Notes: generated by a model from the sequence alone, not told the origin. Shown: positions 8,686-17,970, counted from the first letter of the stretch. The stretch is 64,000 bases of DNA from Hyphomicrobiales bacterium (GCA_027483895.1 JAIXTP010000022.1:62001-126000), one strand, 5' to 3'. Numbers and translations: made by a program.

Positions 8686-10848
8686 ATGTCGAGGGTGAAC
8701 ATCGAGGGTCTGCAAGTCGATGCCGGCTTGCATGCCTTCATCGAAAACGAAGCGCTGCCCGGATCCGGAGTGTCGTCCGGGGCCTTCTGGTCCGGCTTCG
8801 CCGGGCTGATCCGCGACCTTTCCCCCCGCAATGCCGCGCTTCTGGCCGAGCGCGACAAGATTCAGGCGGCGATCGACGAGTGGCACCGCGCCCGCGTCGG
8901 CCGGCCGCATGATGCTGCCGCCTATGAGGCGTTCCTGCGCGAGATCGGCTATCTGCGCCCCGCGCCCGCCGCAGCCCCCATCACCACCGCGAATGTCGAC
9001 GACGAGATCGCCCGTATTTCGGGGCCGCAGCTCGTGGTTCCGGCCTCGAATGCGCGTTACGCGCTGAACGCGGCGAACGCCCGCTGGGGTTCGCTCTACG
9101 ACGCGCTTTACGGCACCGACGCGATCCCCGAGACGGACGGCGCCGAGCGCGCCGGCAAGTACAATCCCGTCCGCGGCGCCAAGGTCATCGCCAAGGCGCG
9201 CGAGACGCTCGACCTCGCCGCGCCGCTCGCGCGCGGGTCGCATGTCGATTCGACCGGCTATGCGGTCGAGGGCGGCGCGCTCTCCGTGACGCTGAAGGAC
9301 GGCTCGGAGACCGGCCTCAAGGATCCGAACAAGTTCGCCGGCCACGCGGGCGATGCCGCGGCGCCGACGAAGATCCTGCTCGTCGACAACGGCATGCATC
9401 TCGAGATCGTGATCGACCGCAGCCATCCGATCGGCGCGACCGATCCCGCGGGCGTCGCCGATCTCGTGATGGAGGCCGCCGTCTCCACGATCATCGACAT
9501 GGAGGACTCCGTCGCCGCGGTGGACGCCGAGGACAAGGTCCTCGTCTATCGCAACTGGCTCGGCCTGATGCGCGGCGATCTCTCCGCCGATTTCGACAAG
9601 GGCGGCCGGACCGTGACGCGCTCGCTCAACCCCGACCGCGTCTATACGGCGCGCAACGGCGGCGAGCTGCGCCTGCACGGGCGCAGCCTGATGCTGATCC
9701 GCAATGTCGGCCTGCACATGTACACCGACGCCGTGCTCGACGCGTCGGGCGCCGAGACGCCGGAAGGCATGCTCGACGCGGCGGTCAGCGTGCTGATCGC
9801 CAAGCGCGACATCGAGCGCAAGAACGCGCTGAGCAATTCGCGGACGGGTTCGGTCTACATCGTGAAGCCCAAGATGCACGGGCCGGACGAAGTGGCCTTC
9901 GCCGCCGAGACCTTCGCGCGGGTCGAAGACATGCTCGGCCTGTCGCGCAACGCGATCAAGATGGGCATCATGGACGAGGAGCGCCGCACCACGGTGAACC
10001 TCGCCGCCTGCATCCGCGCGGCGAGCGAGCGCGTGGTGTTCATCAACACCGGCTTCCTCGACCGCACCGGCGACGAGATCCACACCTCGATGGAAGCCGG
10101 GCCGATGGTGCGCAAGAACGACATGCGCGCCACCGCCTGGATCAAGGCCTACGAGGACAACAACGTCGATGTCGGCCTAGCGCTCGGCCTGCCGGGCAAG
10201 GCGCAGATCGGCAAGGGCATGTGGGCCGCTCCGGACCGGATGGCCGACATGCTGGAGCAGAAGGTGGGGCATCCCCGCTCGGGTGCGACCACGGCCTGGG
10301 TGCCGTCGCCGACGGCGGCCGCGCTGCATGCGCTGCACTACCATCAGGTCGACGTCGCCGCGCGGCAGAAGGAACTCGCGAGCCGTGCGCCTGCGAAGCT
10401 CGGCGACGTCCTCACGATCCCGGTGTCGCAGTCGAACTTCGCGCCCGACGCGGTGCAGCAGGAACTCGACAACAATGCGCAGGGCATCCTGGGCTATGTC
10501 GTGCGCTGGATCGATCAGGGCGTCGGCTGCTCGAAGGTGCCGGACATCCACGATATCGGCCTCATGGAAGACCGCGCGACGCTGCGCATCTCCAGCCAGC
10601 ACATCGCCAACTGGCTCCGCCACGGCATCTGCTCCGAGGCGCAGGTGATGGAGACCATGAAGCGCATGGCGAAGGTCGTGGATCGGCAGAATGCGGACGA
10701 TCCGCTCTACAAGCCTATGGCCCCGAATTTCGACGGCGTCGCCTTCAATGCGGCTTGCGATCTCGTGTTCAAGGGTTGCGAGCAGCCGAACGGTTACACG
10801 GAGTTCATCCTCCACGCCCGTCGCCGCGAGGCCAAGGCGACCGCCTGA
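8686..10848 (+). CDS. glcB: Malate synthase G
   Basis: 720 residues, close to the usual 723 for isoform G. It condenses glyoxylate and acetyl-CoA to malate in the cytosol. Supporting sequence: the family block [14 protein letters not shown] (about residue 275), RNWLGLMRG, the [11 protein letters not shown] region carrying the catalytic Arg (about 315), [12 protein letters not shown] and the C-terminal domain with the general-base region [11 protein letters not shown]. It sits after the BKACE gene and has its own probable promoter. Its presence hints that the upstream pathway, or a companion substrate, gives glyoxylate or acetyl-CoA. Confidence 0.95.
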   Translation: MSRVNIEGLQVDAGLHAFIENEALPGSGVSSGAFWSGFAGLIRDLSPRNAALLAERDKIQAAIDEWHRARVGRPHDAAAYEAFLREIGYLRPAPAAAPITTANVDDEIARISGPQLVVPASNARYALNAANARWGSLYDALYGTDAIPETDGAERAGKYNPVRGAKVIAKARETLDLAAPLARGSHVDSTGYAVEGGALSVTLKDGSETGLKDPNKFAGHAGDAAAPTKILLVDNGMHLEIVIDRSHPIGATDPAGVADLVMEAAVSTIIDMEDSVAAVDAEDKVLVYRNWLGLMRGDLSADFDKGGRTVTRSLNPDRVYTARNGGELRLHGRSLMLIRNVGLHMYTDAVLDASGAETPEGMLDAAVSVLIAKRDIERKNALSNSRTGSVYIVKPKMHGPDEVAFAAETFARVEDMLGLSRNAIKMGIMDEERRTTVNLAACIRAASERVVFINTGFLDRTGDEIHTSMEAGPMVRKNDMRATAWIKAYEDNNVDVGLALGLPGKAQIGKGMWAAPDRMADMLEQKVGHPRSGATTAWVPSPTAAALHALHYHQVDVAARQKELASRAPAKLGDVLTIPVSQSNFAPDAVQQELDNNAQGILGYVVRWIDQGVGCSKVPDIHDIGLMEDRATLRISSQHIANWLRHGICSEAQVMETMKRMAKVVDRQNADDPLYKPMAPNFDGVAFNAACDLVFKGCEQPNGYTEFILHARRREAKATA

Positions 10849-10874
10849 GTCGGATCGGTTCGACCGAATACACG

Positions 10875-10900
10875 AAAGCCCGCTCGAAGGAGCGGGCTTT
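10875..10900 (+). terminator. Intrinsic terminator after glcB
   Basis: An 11-base perfect stem (AAAGCCCGCTC / GAGCGGGCTTT) with loop GAAG ends in a T-rich tail (CTTCATTC). It lies between glcB and the convergent cupin gene and could serve both directions. Confidence 0.8.
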
Positions 10901-10928
10901 CTTCATTCTACGGGTCCGTGAAGCGAAG

Positions 10929-11459
10929 TCAGCGGATGAAGGCGTCCACATAGCCCTCGCCGAGGCCGACCGACGCATAATGCTTCCGGCATTTGTCGAT
11001 GCGCGTGAACACGTCGTCGAAGCCCGTGACGTTCCCGTCCGGATCGCAATAGATCATCGTTCCATTGACCTGGAACATCGTGATCATCTCCTCGACGTGA
11101 GGATCGACCACGAGCGTATGCGTCTCGCCGGGCGCCTCGTAGACGTATCCGCCCTCGCGCGCGATCCAGTCATGTTCCAGATAGCGCCACTCGCCTTTGA
11201 TGACGTAGCCGTGCACGGGCTGCGGATGGCGGTGCCGCGTCAGCACGCCCGCGCGCCGCACACGCAGGATGCTCATCCAGTAACCGCTCGTCGCCGAGAG
11301 CAGCAGCGGGCGGAACCAGACATTGTCGTCCACCGGAACCCAGAGCCGCTCGTCTTCGGGGACGGCCTGCGTGATGACCAGTTCGGGCGGGGACTCCTTC
11401 GGCTGGGCCTTGCGGTAGGGGGTCCACTTGTCGGATGCGGGCGGGACGGGCGCGGTCAT
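10929..11459 (-). CDS. Cupin domain protein, 2,4'-dihydroxyacetophenone dioxygenase-like
   Basis: 176 residues forming one beta-barrel cupin. The metal-binding motif is recognisable as HRHPQPVHGYVIKGEWRYLE (residues about 76-95) with the second motif PGETHTL near 120. Length and layout match the small ChrR-like cupins that include 2,4'-dihydroxyacetophenone dioxygenase, which cleaves a C-C bond beside a ketone with O2. It is transcribed away from the TRAP operon on the other side of a 339-base intergenic region and converges on glcB. Oxygenase activity is family-based; a non-enzymatic cupin remains possible. Confidence 0.6.
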   Translation of the reverse strand: MTAPVPPASDKWTPYRKAQPKESPPELVITQAVPEDERLWVPVDDNVWFRPLLLSATSGYWMSILRVRRAGVLTRHRHPQPVHGYVIKGEWRYLEHDWIAREGGYVYEAPGETHTLVVDPHVEEMITMFQVNGTMIYCDPDGNVTGFDDVFTRIDKCRKHYASVGLGEGYVDAFIR

Positions 11460-11798
11460 GAAGTCCTCCGTGCTTGGGGGCGTCGAGCCCCTTCTTTCCC
11501 GCTCAGCCTAAAGGCCCGCGGGCCGGTCTTCCAGACCGCAGGAGCAGTGCAGCCGCGACGCGGGAGCAAGGGCGCCGGGCCGACGATCGCGTCACAAAAT
11601 TATCGGCCGATAAACTGTATCGGTCGGAACGGGACGAAAGCCCGTTCCGGGGCGTTCCGGCGCGGCTCAAAATGATCGTTGACAGCGCTTAATTATCGAC
11701 CGCTTAATTAACGTGCTCGGTCTCGGGCGTCGGCCCTCCGGCGCTCCGCAGATCCCCGAAGAAGGGACGCGGTCGGCCGAGCCAACGGGGAGAGAGAC
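11460..11798 (+). promoter_or_regulatory. Divergent regulatory region upstream of the DctPQM TRAP operon
   Basis: No gene is visible. Symmetric elements are dense: a perfect 14-base palindrome TTATCGGCCGATAA at 11600-11613, overlapping CCGATA-N5-TATCGG at 11607-11623, a 9-base-pair hairpin (CGGAACGGG / CCCGTTCCG) at 11625-11649, a consensus TTGACA at 11679-11684, and a ten-base direct repeat CGCTTAATTA at 11686-11695 and 11701-11710 (15-base period). The repeat lies where a -10 region and an activator or repressor site would be expected for the TRAP genes. The regulator is not encoded nearby. Confidence 0.55.
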
Positions 11799-12869
11799 AT
11801 GAGCGTCAAAGGTTGGCTCCTGGCCGCAGCCGCGGCCATCGGAACTTTCGGCACGATCGGCGAAGCCGCCGCCGAGAAATACACACTCAAGATCGCGTCC
11901 GGGCACAGCCCGAGCTGGCACTTCATCCAGCTCACCCAGACCTACTTCATGCCCGAAGTGAAGAAGCGGGTGAAGGACAAGACGGGTCACGAGATCGAAT
12001 TCGTGGAAGGCTTCTCCGGGTCCGTCGCCAAGACCAACGAGGTCTTGGAATCGGTCAAGAACGGCGTCGTCGACATCGGCATCTTCTGCATCTGCCACGA
12101 GCCGCAGCGGCTCGCGCTGAACAACTTCCCGATGTATCTGCCCTTCGGGCCGAGCGATCCGGAAATCTCGGTCAAGGCGACCCGCAAGGTCTATGACTCC
12201 AATCCGGAACTCGGCAAGCAGTTCGAAGGCCACGGCCAGCGGCTTCTGGCGCTCGTCCCCTTCGAGCCGTACAACCTCGTCGCCCGCACGCCGATCAGCA
12301 AGGCGTCCGAGGTGAAGGGACGCAAGATCGGCGCGGCCGGTCCCAACGCGTTCTGGGTGGAAAATGCGGGCGCGCTGCCCGTCTCCGTTCCCGGCCCGGA
12401 CATGTACACCTCGCTCCAGACCGGCCTGATCGACTCGATGATCATCTTCCTGTCGGTCATGGACTCGCTGAAGCTCTTCGAGGTCGCTCCGAACTTCGTG
12501 GACGCGTCCTTCGGCGCCATGACGGTGACCTCGCTCACGATGAACGAGCGTCGTCTCGGCCGGCTGCCCAAGGAAGTGCAGGACGTCATCCTCGAGGTCG
12601 GGCGCGAGATGGAGGCCAAGGCCGGTCCTTTCACCCGCGAGATCGGCGACAAGACCCTCGCCGCCATCAAGAGCCGCGGCATCAACGTGGTCGCGGTTCC
12701 CGAGACCGAGCGGCAGGCCTGGGCCGAGATGCTCGTCGCGGCCACTGCGGCTCACGCGAAGAAGTTCGAGGCCGACGCCAAGGTGCCGATGCGCAAGGTG
12801 ATGCAGTCCTACATCGCCGCCACCGAGGCCGCGGGCTACAAGTGGCCCGTCAAGGCCAAGCTCGACTGA
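11799..12869 (+). CDS. dctP: TRAP transporter substrate-binding protein, DctP family
   Basis: 356 residues with a Sec-type leader (MSVKGWLLAAAAAIGTFG, cleavage likely after GEAAA near residue 24). The mature start KYTLKIASGHSPSWH is typical of the DctP/TTT family. It captures an organic anion, usually a carboxylate, in the periplasm and delivers it to the DctQM membrane pair encoded downstream. A strong hairpin with a T-run follows at once, which would raise the receptor-to-permease ratio. The ligand is not predictable; the downstream dehydroquinase makes an alicyclic hydroxy acid one candidate. Confidence 0.9.
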   Translation: MSVKGWLLAAAAAIGTFGTIGEAAAEKYTLKIASGHSPSWHFIQLTQTYFMPEVKKRVKDKTGHEIEFVEGFSGSVAKTNEVLESVKNGVVDIGIFCICHEPQRLALNNFPMYLPFGPSDPEISVKATRKVYDSNPELGKQFEGHGQRLLALVPFEPYNLVARTPISKASEVKGRKIGAAGPNAFWVENAGALPVSVPGPDMYTSLQTGLIDSMIIFLSVMDSLKLFEVAPNFVDASFGAMTVTSLTMNERRLGRLPKEVQDVILEVGREMEAKAGPFTREIGDKTLAAIKSRGINVVAVPETERQAWAEMLVAATAAHAKKFEADAKVPMRKVMQSYIAATEAAGYKWPVKAKLD

Positions 12870-12877
12870 ACCGAGAG

Positions 12878-12907
12878 CGGGCGGAGTTCGTCTCCGCCCG
12901 TTTTTTT
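12878..12907 (+). terminator. Attenuator-like hairpin between dctP and dctQ
   Basis: A nine-base perfect stem (CGGGCGGAG / CTCCGCCCG, loop TTCGT) is followed by seven T residues. It sits inside the TRAP operon, so it probably ends part of the transcripts and leaves receptor in excess over permease. Confidence 0.8.
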
Positions 12908-12932
12908 CGTATCGGCTCGGGGGGAGCTGTAA

Positions 12933-13463
12933 ATGGTCAAGTTTCTGCGCGGGATGGATTCGTCCGCCCGTATGATGATGGTGCTCACCGCGTTCTGTGC
13001 GTTCGGCGCGTCGTTCTTCATCTTCGTCGAGATATCGGCGCGGTTCCTCGGCCTGAAGTTCTACGGAACGGCCGAATACATCCGAAATCTGCTGATCGTG
13101 ATCGTGTTCCTGCAACTGCCCTTCGCGGTGCGGACGCGGAGCATGTTGGCGGTCGACATCATGGTCGGCGCGCTGCCGAAATCGGTCGCCGACAGGATCG
13201 GCATTCTCGGTGCGGTTCTCGGCGCCTTGTTCTTCTTCGCCGTGGGGCTCGGAGCGTTCGAGCCCGCCGTTACGGCTTGGGTCAACAACGAGATGGAAGG
13301 CGAGAGCGTCGTCGACGTCCCCGCCTGGCCCGGGCGCTTTTCCGTGGTGATCGGCTGCTGGATGGCGAGCCTCTATTACCTGCTCAGGATCGTCGAACTG
13401 GCAGCGGATCCCGAATGGGCCCGCTACGACGACCCGACACTTCCGCCCCAGCAGCACATCTGA
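12933..13463 (+). CDS. dctQ: TRAP transporter small permease, DctQ family
   Basis: 176 residues with four hydrophobic segments (about residues 16-36, 48-66, 89-110, 134-152), the usual DctQ topology. The ATG follows a GGGGGAG-containing ribosome site. It forms the small membrane subunit with DctM encoded 15 bases downstream. Confidence 0.85.
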   Translation: MVKFLRGMDSSARMMMVLTAFCAFGASFFIFVEISARFLGLKFYGTAEYIRNLLIVIVFLQLPFAVRTRSMLAVDIMVGALPKSVADRIGILGAVLGALFFFAVGLGAFEPAVTAWVNNEMEGESVVDVPAWPGRFSVVIGCWMASLYYLLRIVELAADPEWARYDDPTLPPQQHI

Positions 13464-13478
13464 CGCGAGTTCCCCATC

Positions 13479-14807
13479 ATGGAAGCCTATGCTCCCCTGC
13501 TCGTCCTCGGGCTGCTGCTGTTCCTCGTCTTCGCGGGCGTGGAAGTCGCGGTTTCGCTGGGCGTCGTCAGCCTTCTGGCGATCTTCCTGTCCACGCAGGA
13601 CATCGAGATCTCGATCGCCTTTCTCAGCACCACCGCCTACAACGCCCTGCGCGACTACGTCTTTGCAGTCGTGCCGCTCTTCCTTCTCATGGGCGAGTTC
13701 ATCGCGCGATCAGGCATCGCCTATGATCTCTATTGGGGGATCGACCGCGGCTTGAAACGTCTGCGCGGGCGCTTCGCCTATGCGACCGTCATGGGCAATG
13801 TCGTCTTCGCCTTCGTGTCGGGCACCAGCCTCGCATCGGCGACCACCTTCACGGCGATCGCCTATCCGCAGATGAAGCGGGCCGGATACGATCCGCACTT
13901 CTCGCTGGGCCTCATCAGCGGCAGCGCGTGCCTCGGCATGCTGATCCCGCCGAGCATCCTGATGGTGGTCTGGGGCATTCTGACCGACCTCTCCATCGGC
14001 CACCTGTTCCTCGCGGGCATCATTCCGGGCTTCATCCTCGCCGGGCTCATGGCCGCCTACATCTTCGTCGTCTCGATGGTGAAGCCGCACATCGTGGGCC
14101 ACGGCATCGGCGATACGCGCGAATCGCGTGTCGAGACGAAGGGGCCGTCAGGTCAGGACATGATGATCAGCGTCCTCGGGCTGATCGCCATCGTCTTCGG
14201 TGCCCTGGGCGGCATCTGGGCCGGCCTGTTCACGCCCACGGAAGGCGCGGGCATCGGCGCGCTGGTCGCTCTGGGCGTCGGCCTCGTGAAGGGCATGAAG
14301 GTCGACGAGATCTACAAGGCCGTGCTCGCGGTCGGACGAACGGCCACGCCGCTGATGATCATCGTCTTCGCGGCGCAGCTCTATTCCCGCACGCTGCAGA
14401 TGAGCGGCATCGGCAATCAGCTGCAGGCCATGATCACCGACAGCGGCATGTCGCCCGAAGGCATGCTCATCTTCATGGTCGTGGTCTGGCTGATCTTGGG
14501 CACGATCATCGACTCGATCTCGATCATGCTGCTGACCGTGCCGATCTTCGCGCCGATCGCGATGAAGATCGGGGTGGATCCGTTGGCTTTCGCTCTGATG
14601 GGCATTCTCACCATCGAGGCCGGACTGCTGACGCCGCCCTTCGGGCTCGTCGTCTATGCGGTGCGCGCGGTGATCCCGCGAGAACCGGTGAGCATGTCGA
14701 TGATCTTCCTGGGCGCGACACCCTTCTGCATCATGCTCATGATCGTCGTCGCGATCGTCTACTTCTTCCCGATCACGACTCATTACCTGATCCAATTCTT
14801 CCAATAG
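13479..14807 (+). CDS. dctM: TRAP transporter large permease, DctM family
   Basis: 442 residues, about 12 membrane segments, member of the ion-transporter superfamily. Hallmarks include the EFIARSGIAYDLYWGIDR region near residue 72, SGTSLASATTFTAIAYPQM near 108 and SACLGMLIPPSILMVVWG near 147, plus FTPTEGAGIGAL near 250. It carries the Na+-coupled translocation of the DctP ligand. The alcohol dehydrogenase gene follows after about 40 bases. Confidence 0.92.
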   Translation: MEAYAPLLVLGLLLFLVFAGVEVAVSLGVVSLLAIFLSTQDIEISIAFLSTTAYNALRDYVFAVVPLFLLMGEFIARSGIAYDLYWGIDRGLKRLRGRFAYATVMGNVVFAFVSGTSLASATTFTAIAYPQMKRAGYDPHFSLGLISGSACLGMLIPPSILMVVWGILTDLSIGHLFLAGIIPGFILAGLMAAYIFVVSMVKPHIVGHGIGDTRESRVETKGPSGQDMMISVLGLIAIVFGALGGIWAGLFTPTEGAGIGALVALGVGLVKGMKVDEIYKAVLAVGRTATPLMIIVFAAQLYSRTLQMSGIGNQLQAMITDSGMSPEGMLIFMVVVWLILGTIIDSISIMLLTVPIFAPIAMKIGVDPLAFALMGILTIEAGLLTPPFGLVVYAVRAVIPREPVSMSMIFLGATPFCIMLMIVVAIVYFFPITTHYLIQFFQ

Positions 14808-14850
14808 CCGGCGCTGCGGACGTCGGATCCGAATACAGGAGGACATGCGC

Positions 14851-15879
14851 ATGAAGGCCATGGTCGTCGAACGTTGGGGCGAGCGGTCGAAGCTGCACGA
14901 GCGGCCCGTGCCGAAGCCCGGTCCGGGCGAAGCGCTGGTGAAGGTGAGGTCCGCGGCGGTGGGGCTCACGCTTCTCAACATGCGGAACGGCAGCTTCGGC
15001 GGCGAGGCGCCGCGCGTGATGGGGCACGAGCTGGGCGGCGACGTCGTCGACGTCGGGCAGGGCGTCACCGCGCTCAAGCCGGGCGACCGCGTCGCCTCCT
15101 ATTTCTACCTCACCTGCAACTGCTGCCGGTGGTGCCGGGGCGGCCGCGAGACGTTGTGCGAGAATTTCGGCGGCTTCGTCGGCGTGCACCGCGACGGCGG
15201 CTTCCAGCAATATGTCTGTCTGCCTGCGGAAAACCTGCTGCCGATCCCCGACGGTCTCGACTACGAGGCCGCGGCGATGGCGACCGACGCGGTCAACACC
15301 AATTGGCACTGCATGCGCGAGCGGGCGAAGATCAACCCGCACGATACGGTGATGCTGATCGGCGCGGGCGGCGGTGTGGGCATCCACGGCCTGCAGGTCG
15401 CCAAGCTGTTCGGCGCCCGGATCATCGCGGTCGACGTCTCCGACGAGAAGCTCGCGCTGGCGAAGGAATGGGGCGCCGACGAAGTCATCAACGTCAAGCG
15501 CACGCCGGACGTCGCGGCAGAAGCGAAGCGCCTGACCGACGGACGCGGCGTGAACGCCGCCGTCGACTATGTCGGTCACGGCTCCACCTTCCAGTCCGCC
15601 TATGACAGCCTCGCGACGGGCGGTCGTGCAGTGATCATCGGCGTCGGCAAGGGCGACATCTCGGTCAATCCGCGCCAGATGATGCTGACCGAGAAGGTGG
15701 TGACGGGATCACGGCATTCGACCCGGACCGAGCTGATCGAGACGATGGAAGTGATGGCCCGCGGGCTGATCAAGCCGGTGGTGGGCATGCGCACGCATTT
15801 CACCGAGATCGAGAGCATCTTCGATACGATCATCGACGAGAAGCTGCTCGGCCGCGGCGCGGTCACCTACGAAGACTGA
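14851..15879 (+). CDS. Zinc-dependent alcohol dehydrogenase family protein
   Basis: 342 residues, medium-chain dehydrogenase/reductase. Catalytic zinc ligands fit GHELGGDV (His-Glu near residue 55), and a structural-zinc lobe CNCCRWCRGGRETLCENF (near 90-107) carries four Cys. The Rossmann motif is GAGGGVGIHGLQ near 170. Two start codons compete: ATG at 14845 lies only two bases from the AGGAGG at 14837-14842, whereas ATG at 14851 has an eight-base spacing, so the latter is used here. It probably oxidises a hydroxy compound imported by the TRAP system just upstream; the substrate is unassigned. Confidence 0.82.
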   Translation: MKAMVVERWGERSKLHERPVPKPGPGEALVKVRSAAVGLTLLNMRNGSFGGEAPRVMGHELGGDVVDVGQGVTALKPGDRVASYFYLTCNCCRWCRGGRETLCENFGGFVGVHRDGGFQQYVCLPAENLLPIPDGLDYEAAAMATDAVNTNWHCMRERAKINPHDTVMLIGAGGGVGIHGLQVAKLFGARIIAVDVSDEKLALAKEWGADEVINVKRTPDVAAEAKRLTDGRGVNAAVDYVGHGSTFQSAYDSLATGGRAVIIGVGKGDISVNPRQMMLTEKVVTGSRHSTRTELIETMEVMARGLIKPVVGMRTHFTEIESIFDTIIDEKLLGRGAVTYED

Positions 15880-16002
15880 TCGAAAGCCCGTCGGGAGGGC
15901 TTCGGCGCGTTCCGACGGGTTCCCGCCCTTGCGCGGCTCGGCCGGGGACGACAGGATGCGGCGCGTCGCGGCCGCGTCCGCGCTCTGGAGAACAGCCGGG
16001 TC

Positions 16003-16455
16003 ATGAGCCGCCTCGTCTATGTCCTCAACGGACCCAACCTCAACCTGCTCGGCAAGCGCCAGCCCGAGATCTACGGTCGCGAGACGCTCGCCGACGTGGA
16101 GCGTGACTGCCGCGCGATCGCGGCCGAGCTGAAGCTCGACATCCGCTTCCACCAGAGCAACCGCGAATACGAGATCATCGACTGGATCCACGAAGCCCGC
16201 GAAACGGCGGGCGGCATCGTGATCAATCCCGGCGCCTTCACGCACACCTCGATCGCCATCCTCGACGCGCTCAACGCCTTCGACGGCCCGATCATCGAGT
16301 GCCACATCTCGAACGTGCACAAACGCGAGTCCTTCCGGCACCATTCCTACGTGTCTCAGGTCGCGTCCGGCGTCATCGCGGGCTTCGGCACGCAAGGCTA
16401 TCAGCTCTCGCTGCGACGATTGGCCCGTCTGCTGGACGATGCTGCGGCGCAATAA
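16003..16455 (+). CDS. aroQ: 3-dehydroquinate dehydratase, type II
   Basis: 150 residues, the normal size. Signature [17 protein letters not shown] carries the catalytic Arg and Tyr (residues about 7-23). The active-site His lies in [14 protein letters not shown] and the binding loop is NPGAFTHTS. It interconverts 3-dehydroquinate and 3-dehydroshikimate. The gene stands 123 bases after a transporter-linked dehydrogenase and not with other shikimate genes, which suggests a catabolic role in quinate/shikimate use rather than aromatic amino-acid biosynthesis; this is inference from position only. Confidence 0.9.
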   Translation: MSRLVYVLNGPNLNLLGKRQPEIYGRETLADVERDCRAIAAELKLDIRFHQSNREYEIIDWIHEARETAGGIVINPGAFTHTSIAILDALNAFDGPIIECHISNVHKRESFRHHSYVSQVASGVIAGFGTQGYQLSLRRLARLLDDAAAQ

Positions 16456-16701
16456 AGATGCAGCTCATCCCCGCTCCGCTCCGCCGTTCGGGCGGTAAGC
16501 CGGCGTAATGAAAAGCATAGGGCGGGACGCTCCTGTTGCATTGCGGCGTCTCGCTTTCGTCCGTCCGAGCAACGCGGAAAATCGATCTTGCCGGCGGCCC
16601 CGAAGCAGGTATCGTTTGTCTACGAACGATCTTGCGGCTGAGGGGCCGCGGGGTCGTCGGGGGAAAGACGTTTTCCGTCTCTCGATCGAGGAGGGTGCCA
16701 G
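16456..16701 (+). promoter_or_regulatory. Upstream region of the second Liv operon
   Basis: No gene is evident in these 246 bases. The region holds operator copy A of the pyridine-locus palindrome (16611-16630). A TTGCCG at 16588-16593 could be the -35 element, which would place the operator over the -10 and start site. A GAGGAGGG ribosome site stands just before the receptor ATG. Confidence 0.5.
16611..16630 (+). promoter_or_regulatory. Operator copy A (MarR-type palindrome)
   Basis: ATCGTTTGTCTACGAACGAT: inverted repeat ATCGTT / AACGAT with a GT-AC core, symmetric at 16 of 20 positions. The same arrangement recurs at 25462, 25541 and 37525. A probable repressor site for the second Liv operon. 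Confidence 0.6.
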
Positions 16702-17928
16702 ATGACCGATCAGAAATTCACGCGTCGCAGCGTCGTAGGCGGCATGGCCGCCGCGGGTACGCTCCTCGCGGCCGGGCCGGGTTCCGCGCAGGGCGCGCCG
16801 GTCAAGGTGGGCGAGATCAATTCCTATAGCAAGATGGCCGCCTTCGCCGTCCCGTACCGGAACGGCATGCAGCTGGCGATGGAAGAGATCAACAAGGCGG
16901 GCGGGCTCGCAGGGCTCGGCGGCCGTCCTCTGGAAATCATCTTCCGCGACGACAACTCGACCCCGGGCGATGCCGTCCGCGTGGCCGAGGAACTGCTGAC
17001 GCGCGAGAACGTCACGTTCATCGCGGGCGCCTTCCTGTCGAATGTCGGCCTCGCGCTCGGCGACTTCGCGAACCAGAAGAAGGTCCTCTATCTCGGCACC
17101 GAGCCGCTGACCGACGCCCTCACCATGGGCTCGGGCAACAAATACACGTTCCGCGTCCGCGCCAACACCTACATGCAGACCAAGATGCTGGTCGACGCCG
17201 CCAAGGCGAAGCAGGTGAAGCGCTGGGCGATCGTGGCGCCGAACTATGAATACGGCCAGTCCGCCGCGGCGAACTTCAAGAAGCTGATGGCCGCCGCCGT
17301 GCCGGGCTTCGAAGTCGTGACGGAGCAGTTCCCGGCGCTCGGCCGCGTCGATGCGGGCGCGACCGTGGGCGCCATCGCTCAGGCGAAGCCGGACGCGATC
17401 TTCAACGTGCTGTTCGGCGCAGACCTCACGGCCTTCGTCCGCGAAGGCAACACGCGCGGCCTGTTCGAGGGCCGTCAGGTCGTGAGCCTTCTCACCGGCG
17501 AGCCGGAATACATCCTGCCGCTCGGCGACGAGACCCCCGAAGGCTGGATCACCACCGGCTATCCGCCCGAGCAGATCACGACGCCCGCCCACAAGGCGTT
17601 CTTCGACGCCTACAAGGCGAAGTTCAACGACACGCCGCGCCTCGGCTCGCTGCTCGGCTATGTCGTCGGCTACATGATCCGCGACCTCTTCAACAAGGCG
17701 AAGTCGACCGACACCGAGGCGCTCGTGACCGCGCTCGAGGGTCTGACCTCCGACAGCATCGCGGGCCCCGTGGTGATGCGCGCGATCGACCATCAGTCGA
17801 CGCTCGGCGCCTGGGTGGGCGAGACGACGCTGAAGGGCAAGCTGCCCACGATGAAGAATTGGCGCTACGCCGACGGCAAGGACTACCTGCACCCCGAGGC
17901 GGAAGTCCGCGCCGTCCGCAAGGGCTGA
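16702..17928 (+). CDS. Branched-chain amino acid type ABC transporter, substrate-binding protein (pyridine-locus Liv system)
   Basis: 408 residues with a twin-arginine-type leader (FTRRSVVGGM, hydrophobic run to about residue 30, GSAQG cleavage region). The rest is a type I periplasmic-binding fold (VKVGEINSYSKM, FIAGAFLSNVGLALGDFANQ). It is the receptor for the LivHM fusion and two ATPases encoded downstream. Because its promoter carries the same operator as the nadC and enamidase promoters, it is a candidate uptake receptor for a pyridine carboxylate or its amide. Confidence 0.88.
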   Translation: MTDQKFTRRSVVGGMAAAGTLLAAGPGSAQGAPVKVGEINSYSKMAAFAVPYRNGMQLAMEEINKAGGLAGLGGRPLEIIFRDDNSTPGDAVRVAEELLTRENVTFIAGAFLSNVGLALGDFANQKKVLYLGTEPLTDALTMGSGNKYTFRVRANTYMQTKMLVDAAKAKQVKRWAIVAPNYEYGQSAAANFKKLMAAAVPGFEVVTEQFPALGRVDAGATVGAIAQAKPDAIFNVLFGADLTAFVREGNTRGLFEGRQVVSLLTGEPEYILPLGDETPEGWITTGYPPEQITTPAHKAFFDAYKAKFNDTPRLGSLLGYVVGYMIRDLFNKAKSTDTEALVTALEGLTSDSIAGPVVMRAIDHQSTLGAWVGETTLKGKLPTMKNWRYADGKDYLHPEAEVRAVRKG

Positions 17929-17935
17929 CGACATC

Positions 17936-17970
17936 GGGCGACGGCCGTGGTGCCGTCGCCCTTCTTCTTC
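17936..17970 (+). terminator. Hairpin after the second Liv receptor gene
   Basis: Ten-base perfect stem (GGGCGACGGC / GCCGTCGCCC, six-base loop CGTGGT) followed by TTCTTCTTCC. As within the TRAP operon, it lies between receptor and permease genes and probably causes partial termination. Confidence 0.65.

Noticed and set aside
8311-10083. Long open frame (590 codons) on the minus strand opposite glcB
   Set aside because: It is antisense to malate synthase G, whose protein is complete and conserved; the predicted peptide is a low-complexity His/Arg/Asp/Val mixture typical of reverse frames in high-GC DNA.
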